The translations under genes and the position numbers were made by a program. A DNA stretch of 64,000 bases from positions 83,500 through 147,499 of the forward strand of contig JBQNBC010000003.1 in the NCBI GenBank assembly GCA_052170135.1, in the 5' to 3' direction. This DNA comes from Wolinella sp052170135. GTDB taxonomy: Bacteria > Campylobacterota > Campylobacteria > Campylobacterales > Helicobacteraceae. The notes under the pieces are model-generated. The model searched no databases, had not been told where the DNA came from, and saw nothing but the letters and a program-made list of their open reading frames with translations. Positions within the stretch are counted from its first letter, which is position 1; the number at the start of each line of letters is the position of its first letter. Below, one piece after another: positions 43,368-51,841 of the stretch.

Positions 43368-45452
43368 TTAAAAATTGTAGTGAAAATTCATCATAAATGA
43401 TCGTTCATCGCCAAGTCTTGCATTTGAACGCCAGTATTTTTTATCAAATAGATTATTTATAGCTAGTGTTACTTGAGCTTTGTCAGTGATATTGTATCCT
43501 GCGCTTATATCAAACTTTGCAAATCCACTTAAGTGATTATTTGTAATCGATTCCCCAACAATATTATAATCATAACGTTTAGAGTACCCGGTAACACCAG
43601 CCTCTGCGTACCATTTTTGCCCTTGCACATATCGCAAAAATACGTTGCCTTGCCAGCGACTTGTGTTATCAAGCTCTAGCCCTTCGTTTAGTGGTTGTGT
43701 CTTATCACTTACAGTCTTTGCAACCATATATCCAAGCGAGCTTCTTAAATACCAACTATCATAAACTTGCCCAAGCACACTTAAATCTATACCCCTACTT
43801 TGCTCTTTGCCACGCACCGCCCAAGTATACGGATCATTTCTATCTGGCTGATAGCGGATATTTTTGTGCTGAATTTCAAAAATAGCCAAGTTCGTGCTAA
43901 ATTTATTTGACCAATTACTTTTTATACCTACTTCGTATTGGATATTGTTTTGTGGTTTAGCATCAAATGTAGCTGGATTGCTATTTGTGTCTATGCTTAT
44001 CATACCCCGCCCGCCATAAGGTGCAAAACTTTGAGAATAAGATACATAAGCCGTATGTCCATCAATAAAATCCCACAGAACTCCTACTCTCGGGCTAAAA
44101 GCGTCTCCATCGTATTCATTTGTTTTACTGTTTCGCTTATTGGTTGATTTAAATTTATAAAAATCAAACCTTCCGCCCAAAAGTAATCTATATTTATCAT
44201 CAAGACTTATTAAATCCTCAAAAAATACACCATTATTTACTGCCTTGTGTTCGTTATCAGTAGAAAAAGGCGCATTCCTAGGTGATAACCAGCTACTTCT
44301 AGGTGCATATGGGTTTATAGTAGTGGTATAGGTTCTGTTATACCAGAGTTTTGGTAAACGCTTTTCTATGCTGTTATCATAACCAAAAGATAGATTGTGC
44401 TTAATGCGATTAAACTCCAGCTTATAAGTTAGCGTAAAAGCATTTGAAAGAGTAGCATTGTCTGTTTCTTGTTTTGCATAATTTTGAATCAAGCTCTTTC
44501 CAGCGATTCTCCCCCAATAGTAATGGTCAAAATTTTGATAAGCTTTTCGATAACCAAAGACCCATTTTAAATTTAGCTCCTCAGCTAGTTCAGCATTTAA
44601 TTCCGTACGGAAAAAGTGCAACCTGTCCTCGACAAAATCACCCTCATGCGAAAAACCTTTTTTGTAGTCGATGCCAAGCTTATCGTAAATATCTTTTGAT
44701 GGCGTTCTATCTGGTACACGCCAAGCGTTATCAAAAGTATACTGTGCCTCAAAAGTCACATCACCATCATCGTTTGCAACAATAAAACTTGGGCTAATCA
44801 TAAAATTTCTATATTTTATATAATCTCTCCAAGACTTACCCTGCTCTACATCGGTTGTTAGGCGAAAGGCAAAATTTTGATTTACTACGTGATTCACGTC
44901 ACCTCCAAGACCCAATCGATCCCAGCTGCCATGCTTGCCTGAAAGTTTATAAACTGGCGTAAAATTTGCCTTTTTGCTAACTAAATTCACTACTGCGCCA
45001 CCTTGGCTACGTCCATAAAGGATAGACGCTGGACCTTTTAAAATTTCCACACGTTCAACATTTGCTGTGCTACGTCTAATCTGTCCCGAGTCTCTAACAC
45101 CGTCTCTATAAATATCGCCACTATCAACGCTAAATCCGCGTATATTAATGCTCTCGCCACGCATGTCATAGCCTGAATTTACACCAGCATTTCCTTCTAG
45201 AATGCTAGATAGGTCGTTTGTACCGTAATTACGATTCTTTTGGATATCGATAGTCTCTATCGTCTGTGGTGTTTGTTTATTGCTAAGTCCATTTCTATTT
45301 AGCTCTGCAGTATCGTAAGAAATATATCCTTTTAGGTTATCTTGCTCCGAGATACCCTCTACTTCAACGCTTGGAAGAACAACAGAATACCCATCGCTTG
45401 CCAAAGCCATTGAAGCCAAAATCAAGCTTGAAGCTATGATGCTAATTTTCAC
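43368..45452 (-). CDS. TonB-dependent siderophore receptor
   Basis: Outer-membrane iron-siderophore receptor of the FhuA/FhuE/FoxA kind (694 residues). It has a signal peptide (MKISIIASSLILASMALA) and a plug domain with RNGLSNKQTPQTIETI, NIRGFSVDSGDIYRDGVRDSGQI and VERVEILKGPASILYGRSQGGAVVNLVSKK (about 130-160). A 22-strand barrel ends in DERSFMMNFHYNF with the terminal Phe. It starts at GTG 45452, behind AAGGAG. The upstream AT-rich repeat resembles Fur boxes. It contains few AGAATC copies, like the MshQ-like gene. Confidence 0.93.
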   Translation of the reverse strand: MKISIIASSLILASMALASDGYSVVLPSVEVEGISEQDNLKGYISYDTAELNRNGLSNKQTPQTIETIDIQKNRNYGTNDLSSILEGNAGVNSGYDMRGESINIRGFSVDSGDIYRDGVRDSGQIRRSTANVERVEILKGPASILYGRSQGGAVVNLVSKKANFTPVYKLSGKHGSWDRLGLGGDVNHVVNQNFAFRLTTDVEQGKSWRDYIKYRNFMISPSFIVANDDGDVTFEAQYTFDNAWRVPDRTPSKDIYDKLGIDYKKGFSHEGDFVEDRLHFFRTELNAELAEELNLKWVFGYRKAYQNFDHYYWGRIAGKSLIQNYAKQETDNATLSNAFTLTYKLEFNRIKHNLSFGYDNSIEKRLPKLWYNRTYTTTINPYAPRSSWLSPRNAPFSTDNEHKAVNNGVFFEDLISLDDKYRLLLGGRFDFYKFKSTNKRNSKTNEYDGDAFSPRVGVLWDFIDGHTAYVSYSQSFAPYGGRGMISIDTNSNPATFDAKPQNNIQYEVGIKSNWSNKFSTNLAIFEIQHKNIRYQPDRNDPYTWAVRGKEQSRGIDLSVLGQVYDSWYLRSSLGYMVAKTVSDKTQPLNEGLELDNTSRWQGNVFLRYVQGQKWYAEAGVTGYSKRYDYNIVGESITNNHLSGFAKFDISAGYNITDKAQVTLAINNLFDKKYWRSNARLGDERSFMMNFHYNF

Positions 45453-45466
45453 AAAAACTCCTTAAT

Positions 45467-45500
45467 ATAATAATAATAATGATAATAATATATATTAATA
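45467..45500 (-). promoter_or_regulatory. Fur-box-like AT repeat before the TonB receptor
   Basis: A run of trinucleotide repeats (TAATAATAATAATGATAATA on the plus strand) then TATATTAATATT. Units such as ATAATGATAAT match the hexameric Fur consensus, and the site lies just before the receptor GTG. The repeated triplets could also vary in number and alter promoter spacing. Confidence 0.5.
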
Positions 45501-45551
45501 TTACTTAAAAATATATTCGCATATAGTTATATTATCGTTGTGTTATCACCC

Positions 45552-48287
45552 CTACTTTAGCGCGCCCCAGTGTTCACCGATAGAAACGCCACAAAGCAAC
45601 GGGACATTTAATGTGTAAATCCCTTCCATGATCTCTTTTATGCATGCGCCCAGCTCCTCTGCACGCTCCTTTTTCACCTCAAAAATCAGCTCATCGTGCA
45701 CTTGCAAAAGCAGTGAAAGCTCAGATTCTTCACAGAATCGCGCTCTTAGCTCATTCATTGATAGCTTAATTAGATCAGCCGCACTCCCTTGAAAGATACC
45801 ATTCACCGCTTCGCGCAAAAACGCCGCCTTCTGATACTCCGCTACACCTTCAAAGTTAAAATACCTCCGCCGTCCCAAAAGCGTCTCTGTGTAGCCATTC
45901 TGTAGCGCAAACTCCTCTTGCGCATGTAAAAATAGTTTGACAGTTGGGAATGACGCAAAATAACTCTCGATGTAGCTTTTAGCATCTTTTTGTGCGATTC
46001 CTAGCGTGTCGGCTAGCTTGCGCGCACCCATGCCATATATTAGTCCGAAGTTTATGCTTTTTGCTATTGATCGATTCTTCTGTGCGTGCTCACTGCCAAA
46101 GATTCTTCTAGCGGTTTCAAGGTGTATATCCGCACCACTTTTAAATGCCTCGCAAAGTGCTAAATCTTGTGAAAAATGCGCGAGTAACCGAAGTTCGATT
46201 TGTGAGTAGTCAAGGCTTAGGAGTAGATTCCCTTCGCTTGCGACAAAGCCTTGTCGTATCTGCCTACCTGCTTCGGTCTTTACAGGGATATTTTGTAGGT
46301 TTGGATTACGTGAACTTAGCCTGCCAGTCGATGTACCAGTGTGGAGAAATGACGTATATACACGGCGATTCTCATCCTTTAGCGCAAGAATCGTAAGCGG
46401 CTCAATATATGTGCTTTTTAGCTTAAAAAGCTCCCGATACTCAAGCAGTGGCGGGATAATCGCATGCGTGCCCTCAAGCTCACTAAGAACACGCTCATCT
46501 GTGCTGTATCCGCGCTTTGTTTTTTTGCCAGATGGCAAGCCAAGGTGCTCAAATAAAACGACGCCTAGCTGCTGCGTCGAGTTGATGTTAAACTCACTGC
46601 CAGCATGCAGGAAAATCTCACCGCTAAGCTCAGATAAGCGCGATTCTACGCTCTTTCCAAGCTCCTTGAAAAACTCAATATTAAGTGCTATCCCGTGCTC
46701 TTCCATATCTGCAAGCGTATAGATAAACGGAAACTCGACACGCTCTGCAAGCTCTAAAAGATGCGATATGCCACGCACTTTTAGCTCGTGTGCAAGGCGG
46801 AAATAGAGTTGATACGTCGCCTGTGCATCCTCGCCAGCATATTCGCTAGCTTGCTCGATTCCTACCTGAGCGAAAGTTTCGCCCTTTTTAACCATCTTAT
46901 CAAACGGGATCATCTCATGCCCAAGCCAAGTGCGCGCCTGAAAGTCCAGACCAACTTGCGACGAAGAATCGAGCAACCACGCTAAAATCATACTGTCATA
47001 AATCAAAGTATCTGGATAAAACCCAAGCGTACTATGCAAAATCTCAAGATCAAATTTCAGATTATGCCCTATGACCTTTGACTTAAAGATTCTCTTTATT
47101 GCGCGCTCTGCGATGTCGATTCCTAGCTGCTTTGGTACACCTAGATAACTGTGAGCGATAGGGATATAGTAGCCACACTCACCATTAAGAGAAAAGGAGA
47201 ATCCAACAAGCTTTGCTTCGCGAGTATTTAAAGAATCTGTCTCTGTATCAAAGGCCACAAAACTTTCTGAAGAGAGAGAATCTAAAAGCTCAAATAAACG
47301 CGTTTCTTCTGTTATCAACTCTGTTTTTCGGACAAATTTAGAGATCAATTCTCCACCATTTCCGTTTTTTGCCATTTTGATTGTGTCAAAGTGCGCACTT
47401 TTTGAGCGTAAATCACCACTGCTAATAAGTGAAGAATCCTTTTTTACCTTATCAAGCACACGCTTAAGCCCTAAGTCAATCAACTCATCGCTAATTTTTA
47501 GCAGTGGATTTAGGCTTGGAAACTTGCAAGAATCGAGTAAAAACTCATCCAATAAATCATCTCTTAGTCGTACAAGCTCACGGCTACGGTAGGCATCGTC
47601 ACGCCCAGAGCGCAACAATTCTCGCACGCGCAGAGACTCGATTCTTTCTATGCTTTCAAAAATCAAATCAAGTGAGCCAAATTCAGAGATTAGCTTTTGC
47701 GCGCCTTTTGCGCCGATTCCTTTTATCCCAGGGACATTATCCGCAGAATCGCCAACAATGCTCTGATAGTCTATAAATTGAGCAGGTGTAACGCCGTATT
47801 TTGCGATACATTCCGCCTCTCTGATCTCTATTTTTTTGATCGGATCAAATAGAAATGTATCGCCATTAATGAGCTGATAGAGATCTTTGTCATGACTAAA
47901 AATTTTCACATTGATTGCATGGCGATTCGCAAAGCTATTCACAGAAGCTATCACATCATCTGCCTCATAACCTGCGATGCTTATACTCTTAAAACCCATC
48001 TTCTCAATCCATTCTAGCGCGATTGGGAGCTGGCGGAGCAAGTCATCTGGAACTGCCTCGCGGTGGGCTTTATAATTTGCATCAATCTCTTTTCGTACAT
48101 TTTCCTCTTTGCTGTCAAGTGCAAAAACTATATAGTCGCTGCGATACTCTTTATTTAGTTGAGTGATGAAGTTTGCAAAGCCCATTAAAAGCCCGGTAGG
48201 GAATCCATCGGCACTTTTTAGCGGTGGGAGTGCAAAATAACTACGAAACAAGAAGCCAAATGTATCAATGATTGAAAGTGTTTTCAT
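45552..48287 (-). CDS. polA: DNA polymerase I
   Basis: Repair and Okazaki-fragment polymerase of 911 residues. The 5' nuclease domain spans about 1-280 (GYEADDVIAS at 106-115, IVGDSADNVPGIKGIG at 177-192). The proofreading domain spans about 340-490 with all three motifs: D347 and E349 (FDTETD), N409 and D413 (HNLKFD), Y483 and D487 (YAGED). The polymerase domain follows (LLSLDYSQIELRLLAHFS; RSIAKSINFGLIYGMG; LLLQVHDELIFEV). The ATG at 48287 follows AAGG by six bases. Confidence 0.97.
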   Translation of the reverse strand: MKTLSIIDTFGFLFRSYFALPPLKSADGFPTGLLMGFANFITQLNKEYRSDYIVFALDSKEENVRKEIDANYKAHREAVPDDLLRQLPIALEWIEKMGFKSISIAGYEADDVIASVNSFANRHAINVKIFSHDKDLYQLINGDTFLFDPIKKIEIREAECIAKYGVTPAQFIDYQSIVGDSADNVPGIKGIGAKGAQKLISEFGSLDLIFESIERIESLRVRELLRSGRDDAYRSRELVRLRDDLLDEFLLDSCKFPSLNPLLKISDELIDLGLKRVLDKVKKDSSLISSGDLRSKSAHFDTIKMAKNGNGGELISKFVRKTELITEETRLFELLDSLSSESFVAFDTETDSLNTREAKLVGFSFSLNGECGYYIPIAHSYLGVPKQLGIDIAERAIKRIFKSKVIGHNLKFDLEILHSTLGFYPDTLIYDSMILAWLLDSSSQVGLDFQARTWLGHEMIPFDKMVKKGETFAQVGIEQASEYAGEDAQATYQLYFRLAHELKVRGISHLLELAERVEFPFIYTLADMEEHGIALNIEFFKELGKSVESRLSELSGEIFLHAGSEFNINSTQQLGVVLFEHLGLPSGKKTKRGYSTDERVLSELEGTHAIIPPLLEYRELFKLKSTYIEPLTILALKDENRRVYTSFLHTGTSTGRLSSRNPNLQNIPVKTEAGRQIRQGFVASEGNLLLSLDYSQIELRLLAHFSQDLALCEAFKSGADIHLETARRIFGSEHAQKNRSIAKSINFGLIYGMGARKLADTLGIAQKDAKSYIESYFASFPTVKLFLHAQEEFALQNGYTETLLGRRRYFNFEGVAEYQKAAFLREAVNGIFQGSAADLIKLSMNELRARFCEESELSLLLQVHDELIFEVKKERAEELGACIKEIMEGIYTLNVPLLCGVSIGEHWGALK

Positions 48288-48305
48288 TATTTGCCTTACA
48301 AATAA

Positions 48306-48346
48306 AAGAATCTAGCTTAAGCCATTGCTTCACGGGTTAGATTCTT
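48306..48346 (-). other. 5' leader stem-loop of polA
   Basis: A 9-bp perfect inverted repeat AAGAATCTA/TAGATTCTT (48306-48314 with 48338-48346) encloses a 23-base loop. It lies in the predicted polA leader, only a few bases from the transcription start expected from the TATAAT box at 48357-48362. It may stabilise the 5' end or modulate polA. It is also an AGAATC inverted pair. Confidence 0.5.
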
Positions 48347-48356
48347 ATTAGTGGCA

Positions 48357-48362
48357 ATTATA
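48357..48362 (-). promoter_or_regulatory. Putative -10 box of polA
   Basis: Perfect TATAAT reading leftward, in GGCTATAATTGCC, about 70 bases before the polA ATG. Confidence 0.5.
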
Positions 48363-48421
48363 GCCTAAGCCCTTATGTCGCGATATTTTCTATGCTTTTG
48401 GCAAAACAAAGCTTTTATAAA

Positions 48422-48427
48422 TATAAT
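48422..48427 (+). promoter_or_regulatory. Putative -10 box of ilvB
   Basis: Perfect TATAAT in TTTATAAATATAATTTGC, 38 bases before the ilvB ATG. It is divergent from the polA promoter about 60 bases away. No leader peptide or attenuator is visible. Confidence 0.55.
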
Positions 48428-48464
48428 TTGCACCTATTACAAAATCAATAGTTAGGGAGAGACG

Positions 48465-50153
48465 ATGAGGTTAAGCGGCTCAGAGATGATTATCGAAGCT
48501 TTCAAAAATGAAGGTGTGAAAGTCGTTTTTGGCTACCCAGGCGGAGCTATTATGAACGTTTATGACGAAATATACAAACAAAACCACTTCCGCCACGTCC
48601 TCACACGCCATGAGCAGGCGGCAGTACATGCTGCTGATGGCTACGCGCGCGCTAGCGGAGATGTCGGCGTTGCTATTATCACGAGTGGTCCTGGCTTTAC
48701 AAATGCCGTCACTGGAATCGCAACAGCGTATGCAGATTCGATTCCAATGGTTATTTTAAGCGGGCAAGTGCCTATAACACTTATTGGAACAGATGCGTTT
48801 CAAGAGATTGATGCAGTTGGAATTTCTCGTCCCTGTACTAAACATAACTACCTTGTAAGAAGCATAGAAGAGCTACCAAGAATCCTAAAAGAGGCATTTT
48901 ATATCGCACGCAGCGGGCGTCCAGGACCAGTGCATATTGATTTACCAAAAGATATTAGTGCTATTTTGGGTGAATTTGACTACCCAAGCGATATTAAGCT
49001 AAAGAGCTATAAGCCAACATATCGCGGTAATGCACGTCAGATAAAAAAGGCAACAGAATCGATAAAGAGCGCAAAGAAGCCATTGCTATACGTTGGTGGC
49101 GGTGCGATAGCATCGGGTAGCGAAAGTCTAATCCGTGAACTATCGCACAAGGTGCAGATACCAGTTGTTGAAACACTTATGGCAAGGGGTATTATGGCTC
49201 ATGATGACCCGTTGCTACTTGGCATGGTTGGCATGCATGGGACATATGCAGCAAACATGGCGATGAGCGAAACTGACTTGCTCATCTCTCTTGGTGCGCG
49301 CTTTGATGATCGTGTGACTGGCAAGCTAAGCGAGTTTGCGAAGTATGCTGAGATTATACATGTCGACATAGATCCAAGCAGTATTGGCAAAATAGTCAAT
49401 GCAAATTATCCAATCGTGGGCGATATTTCCGAAGTTTTAAAAGAGCTTTTGCCGCTTTTAGATGGTGCGGACAATGGTACTACACAGCCGTGGCTATCAC
49501 AACTAGAGCGATACAGAGACATACATCCTCTCTGCTATTGCGATAGCGAAGAGTCTATAAAACCTCAGTGGGTAATCAAAAGAATCGGGCAGATTCTCGG
49601 TGAACGTGCAAATATCACGACAGATGTCGGTCAGCATCAGATGTGGAGTGCGCAGTTTTACCCGTTTTCACGTGCGCGACAGTTTATGACAAGTGGTGGG
49701 CTTGGCACGATGGGATTTGGATTCCCAGCGGCTATGGGGGTAAAGCTAGCTACACCTGAAAAAATCTCGATAAATATCACTGGCGATGGCTCGATTCTTA
49801 TGAATATTCAGGAGCTAATGACTGCTGTTGAGCGCGATATTCCTGTTGTTAACGTGATTTTGAATAATAACTACCTAGGTATGGTGCGCCAATGGCAGAC
49901 ATTTTTCTATGACAAACGTTATTCTGAAACTGACTTAAGTATGCAACCAGATTTTGTCAAGCTCGCAGAATCATTTGGCGGAATTGGCTTTAGATGCGAG
50001 AGCAAGGCTGAATTTGATGAGGCTCTCAAAAAGGCAATAGAGGCAAATCGCGTGGCAATGATAGATGTAAAAGTCGATAGACTTGAAAATGTCCTCCCTA
50101 TGGTACCAAGCGGTGGCTCACTCTTTAACATGATGCTCGAATACAAGGACTAA
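48465..50153 (+). CDS. ilvB: Acetolactate synthase large subunit
   Basis: TPP enzyme that starts valine, leucine and isoleucine synthesis. The cofactor-activating Glu is E50 in TRHEQAAVHAADGYAR. The FAD-domain region is GARFDDRVTGKLSEFA, and the TPP motif GDGSILMNIQELMTAVE runs to ILNNNYLGMVRQWQ (about 440-475). 562 residues. It forms an operon with ilvH (four-base gap) and lpxD, an order I know from C. jejuni. H. pylori lacks this pathway. Confidence 0.95.
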   Translation: MRLSGSEMIIEAFKNEGVKVVFGYPGGAIMNVYDEIYKQNHFRHVLTRHEQAAVHAADGYARASGDVGVAIITSGPGFTNAVTGIATAYADSIPMVILSGQVPITLIGTDAFQEIDAVGISRPCTKHNYLVRSIEELPRILKEAFYIARSGRPGPVHIDLPKDISAILGEFDYPSDIKLKSYKPTYRGNARQIKKATESIKSAKKPLLYVGGGAIASGSESLIRELSHKVQIPVVETLMARGIMAHDDPLLLGMVGMHGTYAANMAMSETDLLISLGARFDDRVTGKLSEFAKYAEIIHVDIDPSSIGKIVNANYPIVGDISEVLKELLPLLDGADNGTTQPWLSQLERYRDIHPLCYCDSEESIKPQWVIKRIGQILGERANITTDVGQHQMWSAQFYPFSRARQFMTSGGLGTMGFGFPAAMGVKLATPEKISINITGDGSILMNIQELMTAVERDIPVVNVILNNNYLGMVRQWQTFFYDKRYSETDLSMQPDFVKLAESFGGIGFRCESKAEFDEALKKAIEANRVAMIDVKVDRLENVLPMVPSGGSLFNMMLEYKD

Positions 50154-50157
50154 AAAC

Positions 50158-50628
50158 ATGGAAACAAGACGAATCATATCTGTAACAGTCATTAATGAGC
50201 ATGGTGTGCTTTCGCGAATTTCTGGATTGTTTGCCGGACGCGGATACAACATTGAATCACTTACAGTAGCACCTATCCCAGAGACAGATTTTTCAAGAAT
50301 CACCATTCTCACAAGTGGTGATTCTCGTGTTTTGGAGCAAATTATAAAGCAACTACATAAGCTAATTCCAGTGCTTACAGTCGTGGAGCATAATGAGATG
50401 GTCGAAAAAGAGATGGCGATGGTAAAACTTCCACTAGAGACAAATCTAGCTGAGCTAGAGGCACTCGCTCGCGCGTATCACGGAGAAATCACAAGCACAA
50501 ATGACAAATATGTCATCGTGATGGCAACAGATAATCCAGCCAGAATTACGCACTTTCTGCATGCAATAAAGCGCTTTAACCCAAAGGATATAGTGCGGAG
50601 TGGTGTGGTAGCAATGGAGCGTATATAA
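50158..50628 (+). CDS. ilvH: Acetolactate synthase small (regulatory) subunit
   Basis: Confers valine feedback control on IlvB. It has an N-terminal ACT domain (ISVTVINEHGVLSRISGLFAGRGYNIESLTVAP, about 6-38) and a C-terminal ACT-like domain (LALARAYHGEITSTND region to the end). 156 residues, standard. It begins four bases after ilvB and ends four before lpxD. Confidence 0.95.
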   Translation: METRRIISVTVINEHGVLSRISGLFAGRGYNIESLTVAPIPETDFSRITILTSGDSRVLEQIIKQLHKLIPVLTVVEHNEMVEKEMAMVKLPLETNLAELEALARAYHGEITSTNDKYVIVMATDNPARITHFLHAIKRFNPKDIVRSGVVAMERI

Positions 50629-50632
50629 AGCC

Positions 50633-51604
50633 ATGAAGCTGCGAGAAATTATCGAATTTTTGGGGCTTAGCGCAGGCGATTCTGTAATGCTTGATATAGA
50701 GATTACTGCTATAAATTCACTCGAAAAGGCTGGCGCGGGCGAACTTAGTTTTCTCGAACAAGATAGGTATGTCGCACTTTTAGGAGAGACGCGAGCAAGT
50801 GCAGTACTTGTGCGCGAGCCCCACATGAAATTTTTGCCTAGTGGTTGCATAGCAATAAATAGCAAGAATCCGTATCTAGACATGGCTCGATTATCAAAAC
50901 TCTTTGCAAAGTTACCATTTGGGTTAAGCCAAGAGCCAGCGGAGATTGATGATAGCGTACAAATCGCACCAAGCGCCACCATAAGCAATGGTGTAAGAAT
51001 CGGCGCAAGAACGATTATTATGCCTGGTGCAGTAATTGGCGAAGGTGTGGAGATAGGCGAGGAGTGTCTAATCTATCCAAATGTCGTTATCTATCGCGAC
51101 ACAAGAATCGGGAATCGCGTAGTAATCCATGCGGGAAGTGTCATCGGGAGCGATGGCTTTGGCTATGCGCACACAAGTGCTGGCGAACATATTAAAATAT
51201 ATCACAATGGAATCGCAGTCATCGAAGATGATGTGGAGCTAGGTGCTAATAACTGCATCGACCGAGCTGTCTTTGGCGAGACGAGAATCAAACGCGGTAG
51301 CAAGATAGACAATCTCGTGCAAATCGCACACAACTGCGTGCTGGGCGAGCACTCGATAGTCGTCTCACAGGTGGGGCTTGCTGGCTCGACCACTACTGGT
51401 CGAAATGTGGTATTTGGCGGTCAAAGTGCGACGAGTGGACACCTTCATATAGGCGACTTTGCGACCATTGCAGCGCGCGGAGGCGTGACAAAGAATATTG
51501 ATGGCAATAAGACTTACGCTGGATTCCCACTGTTTGAGCATAGAGAGTGGCTAAAAATACAAGGAATCATAAAAGGTTTGCTTAAAAAAGCTAATCGCAT
51601 GTAG
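50633..51604 (+). CDS. lpxD: UDP-3-O-acyl-glucosamine N-acyltransferase
   Basis: Third step of lipid A synthesis. It has an N-terminal uridine-binding domain (about 1-95) and a left-handed beta-helix of hexapeptide repeats (ISNGVRIGARTIIMPGAVIGEGVEIGE and on). The active-site His is in LVQIAHNCVLGEHSIV (about 229). The C-terminal helix carries HREWLKIQGIIKGL. 323 residues. Coupled to ilvH. The following 237 bases (51605-51841) show no gene or clear terminator. Confidence 0.95.
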   Translation: MKLREIIEFLGLSAGDSVMLDIEITAINSLEKAGAGELSFLEQDRYVALLGETRASAVLVREPHMKFLPSGCIAINSKNPYLDMARLSKLFAKLPFGLSQEPAEIDDSVQIAPSATISNGVRIGARTIIMPGAVIGEGVEIGEECLIYPNVVIYRDTRIGNRVVIHAGSVIGSDGFGYAHTSAGEHIKIYHNGIAVIEDDVELGANNCIDRAVFGETRIKRGSKIDNLVQIAHNCVLGEHSIVVSQVGLAGSTTTGRNVVFGGQSATSGHLHIGDFATIAARGGVTKNIDGNKTYAGFPLFEHREWLKIQGIIKGLLKKANRM

Positions 51605-51841
51605 ATTGAAGCTGGATTCCTTGCCTAATTGCACGATGCGTGTCCATTTTTGGTTACCAGAGGAGCTTGTGTAATTTTGTCACATTTTGCACCATTACTT
51701 CACTGTGTTAGTGCTGGTATTAATTCACTTTACCCATATTCTCAATACGCTTATTAGCTTTATGTGCGCTCTTGCGCGCCTTAATATACTTGCAGCTATT
51801 TATCTACTAGCTTTGGTAAGCAAAAATACAAAATAGTCAAA

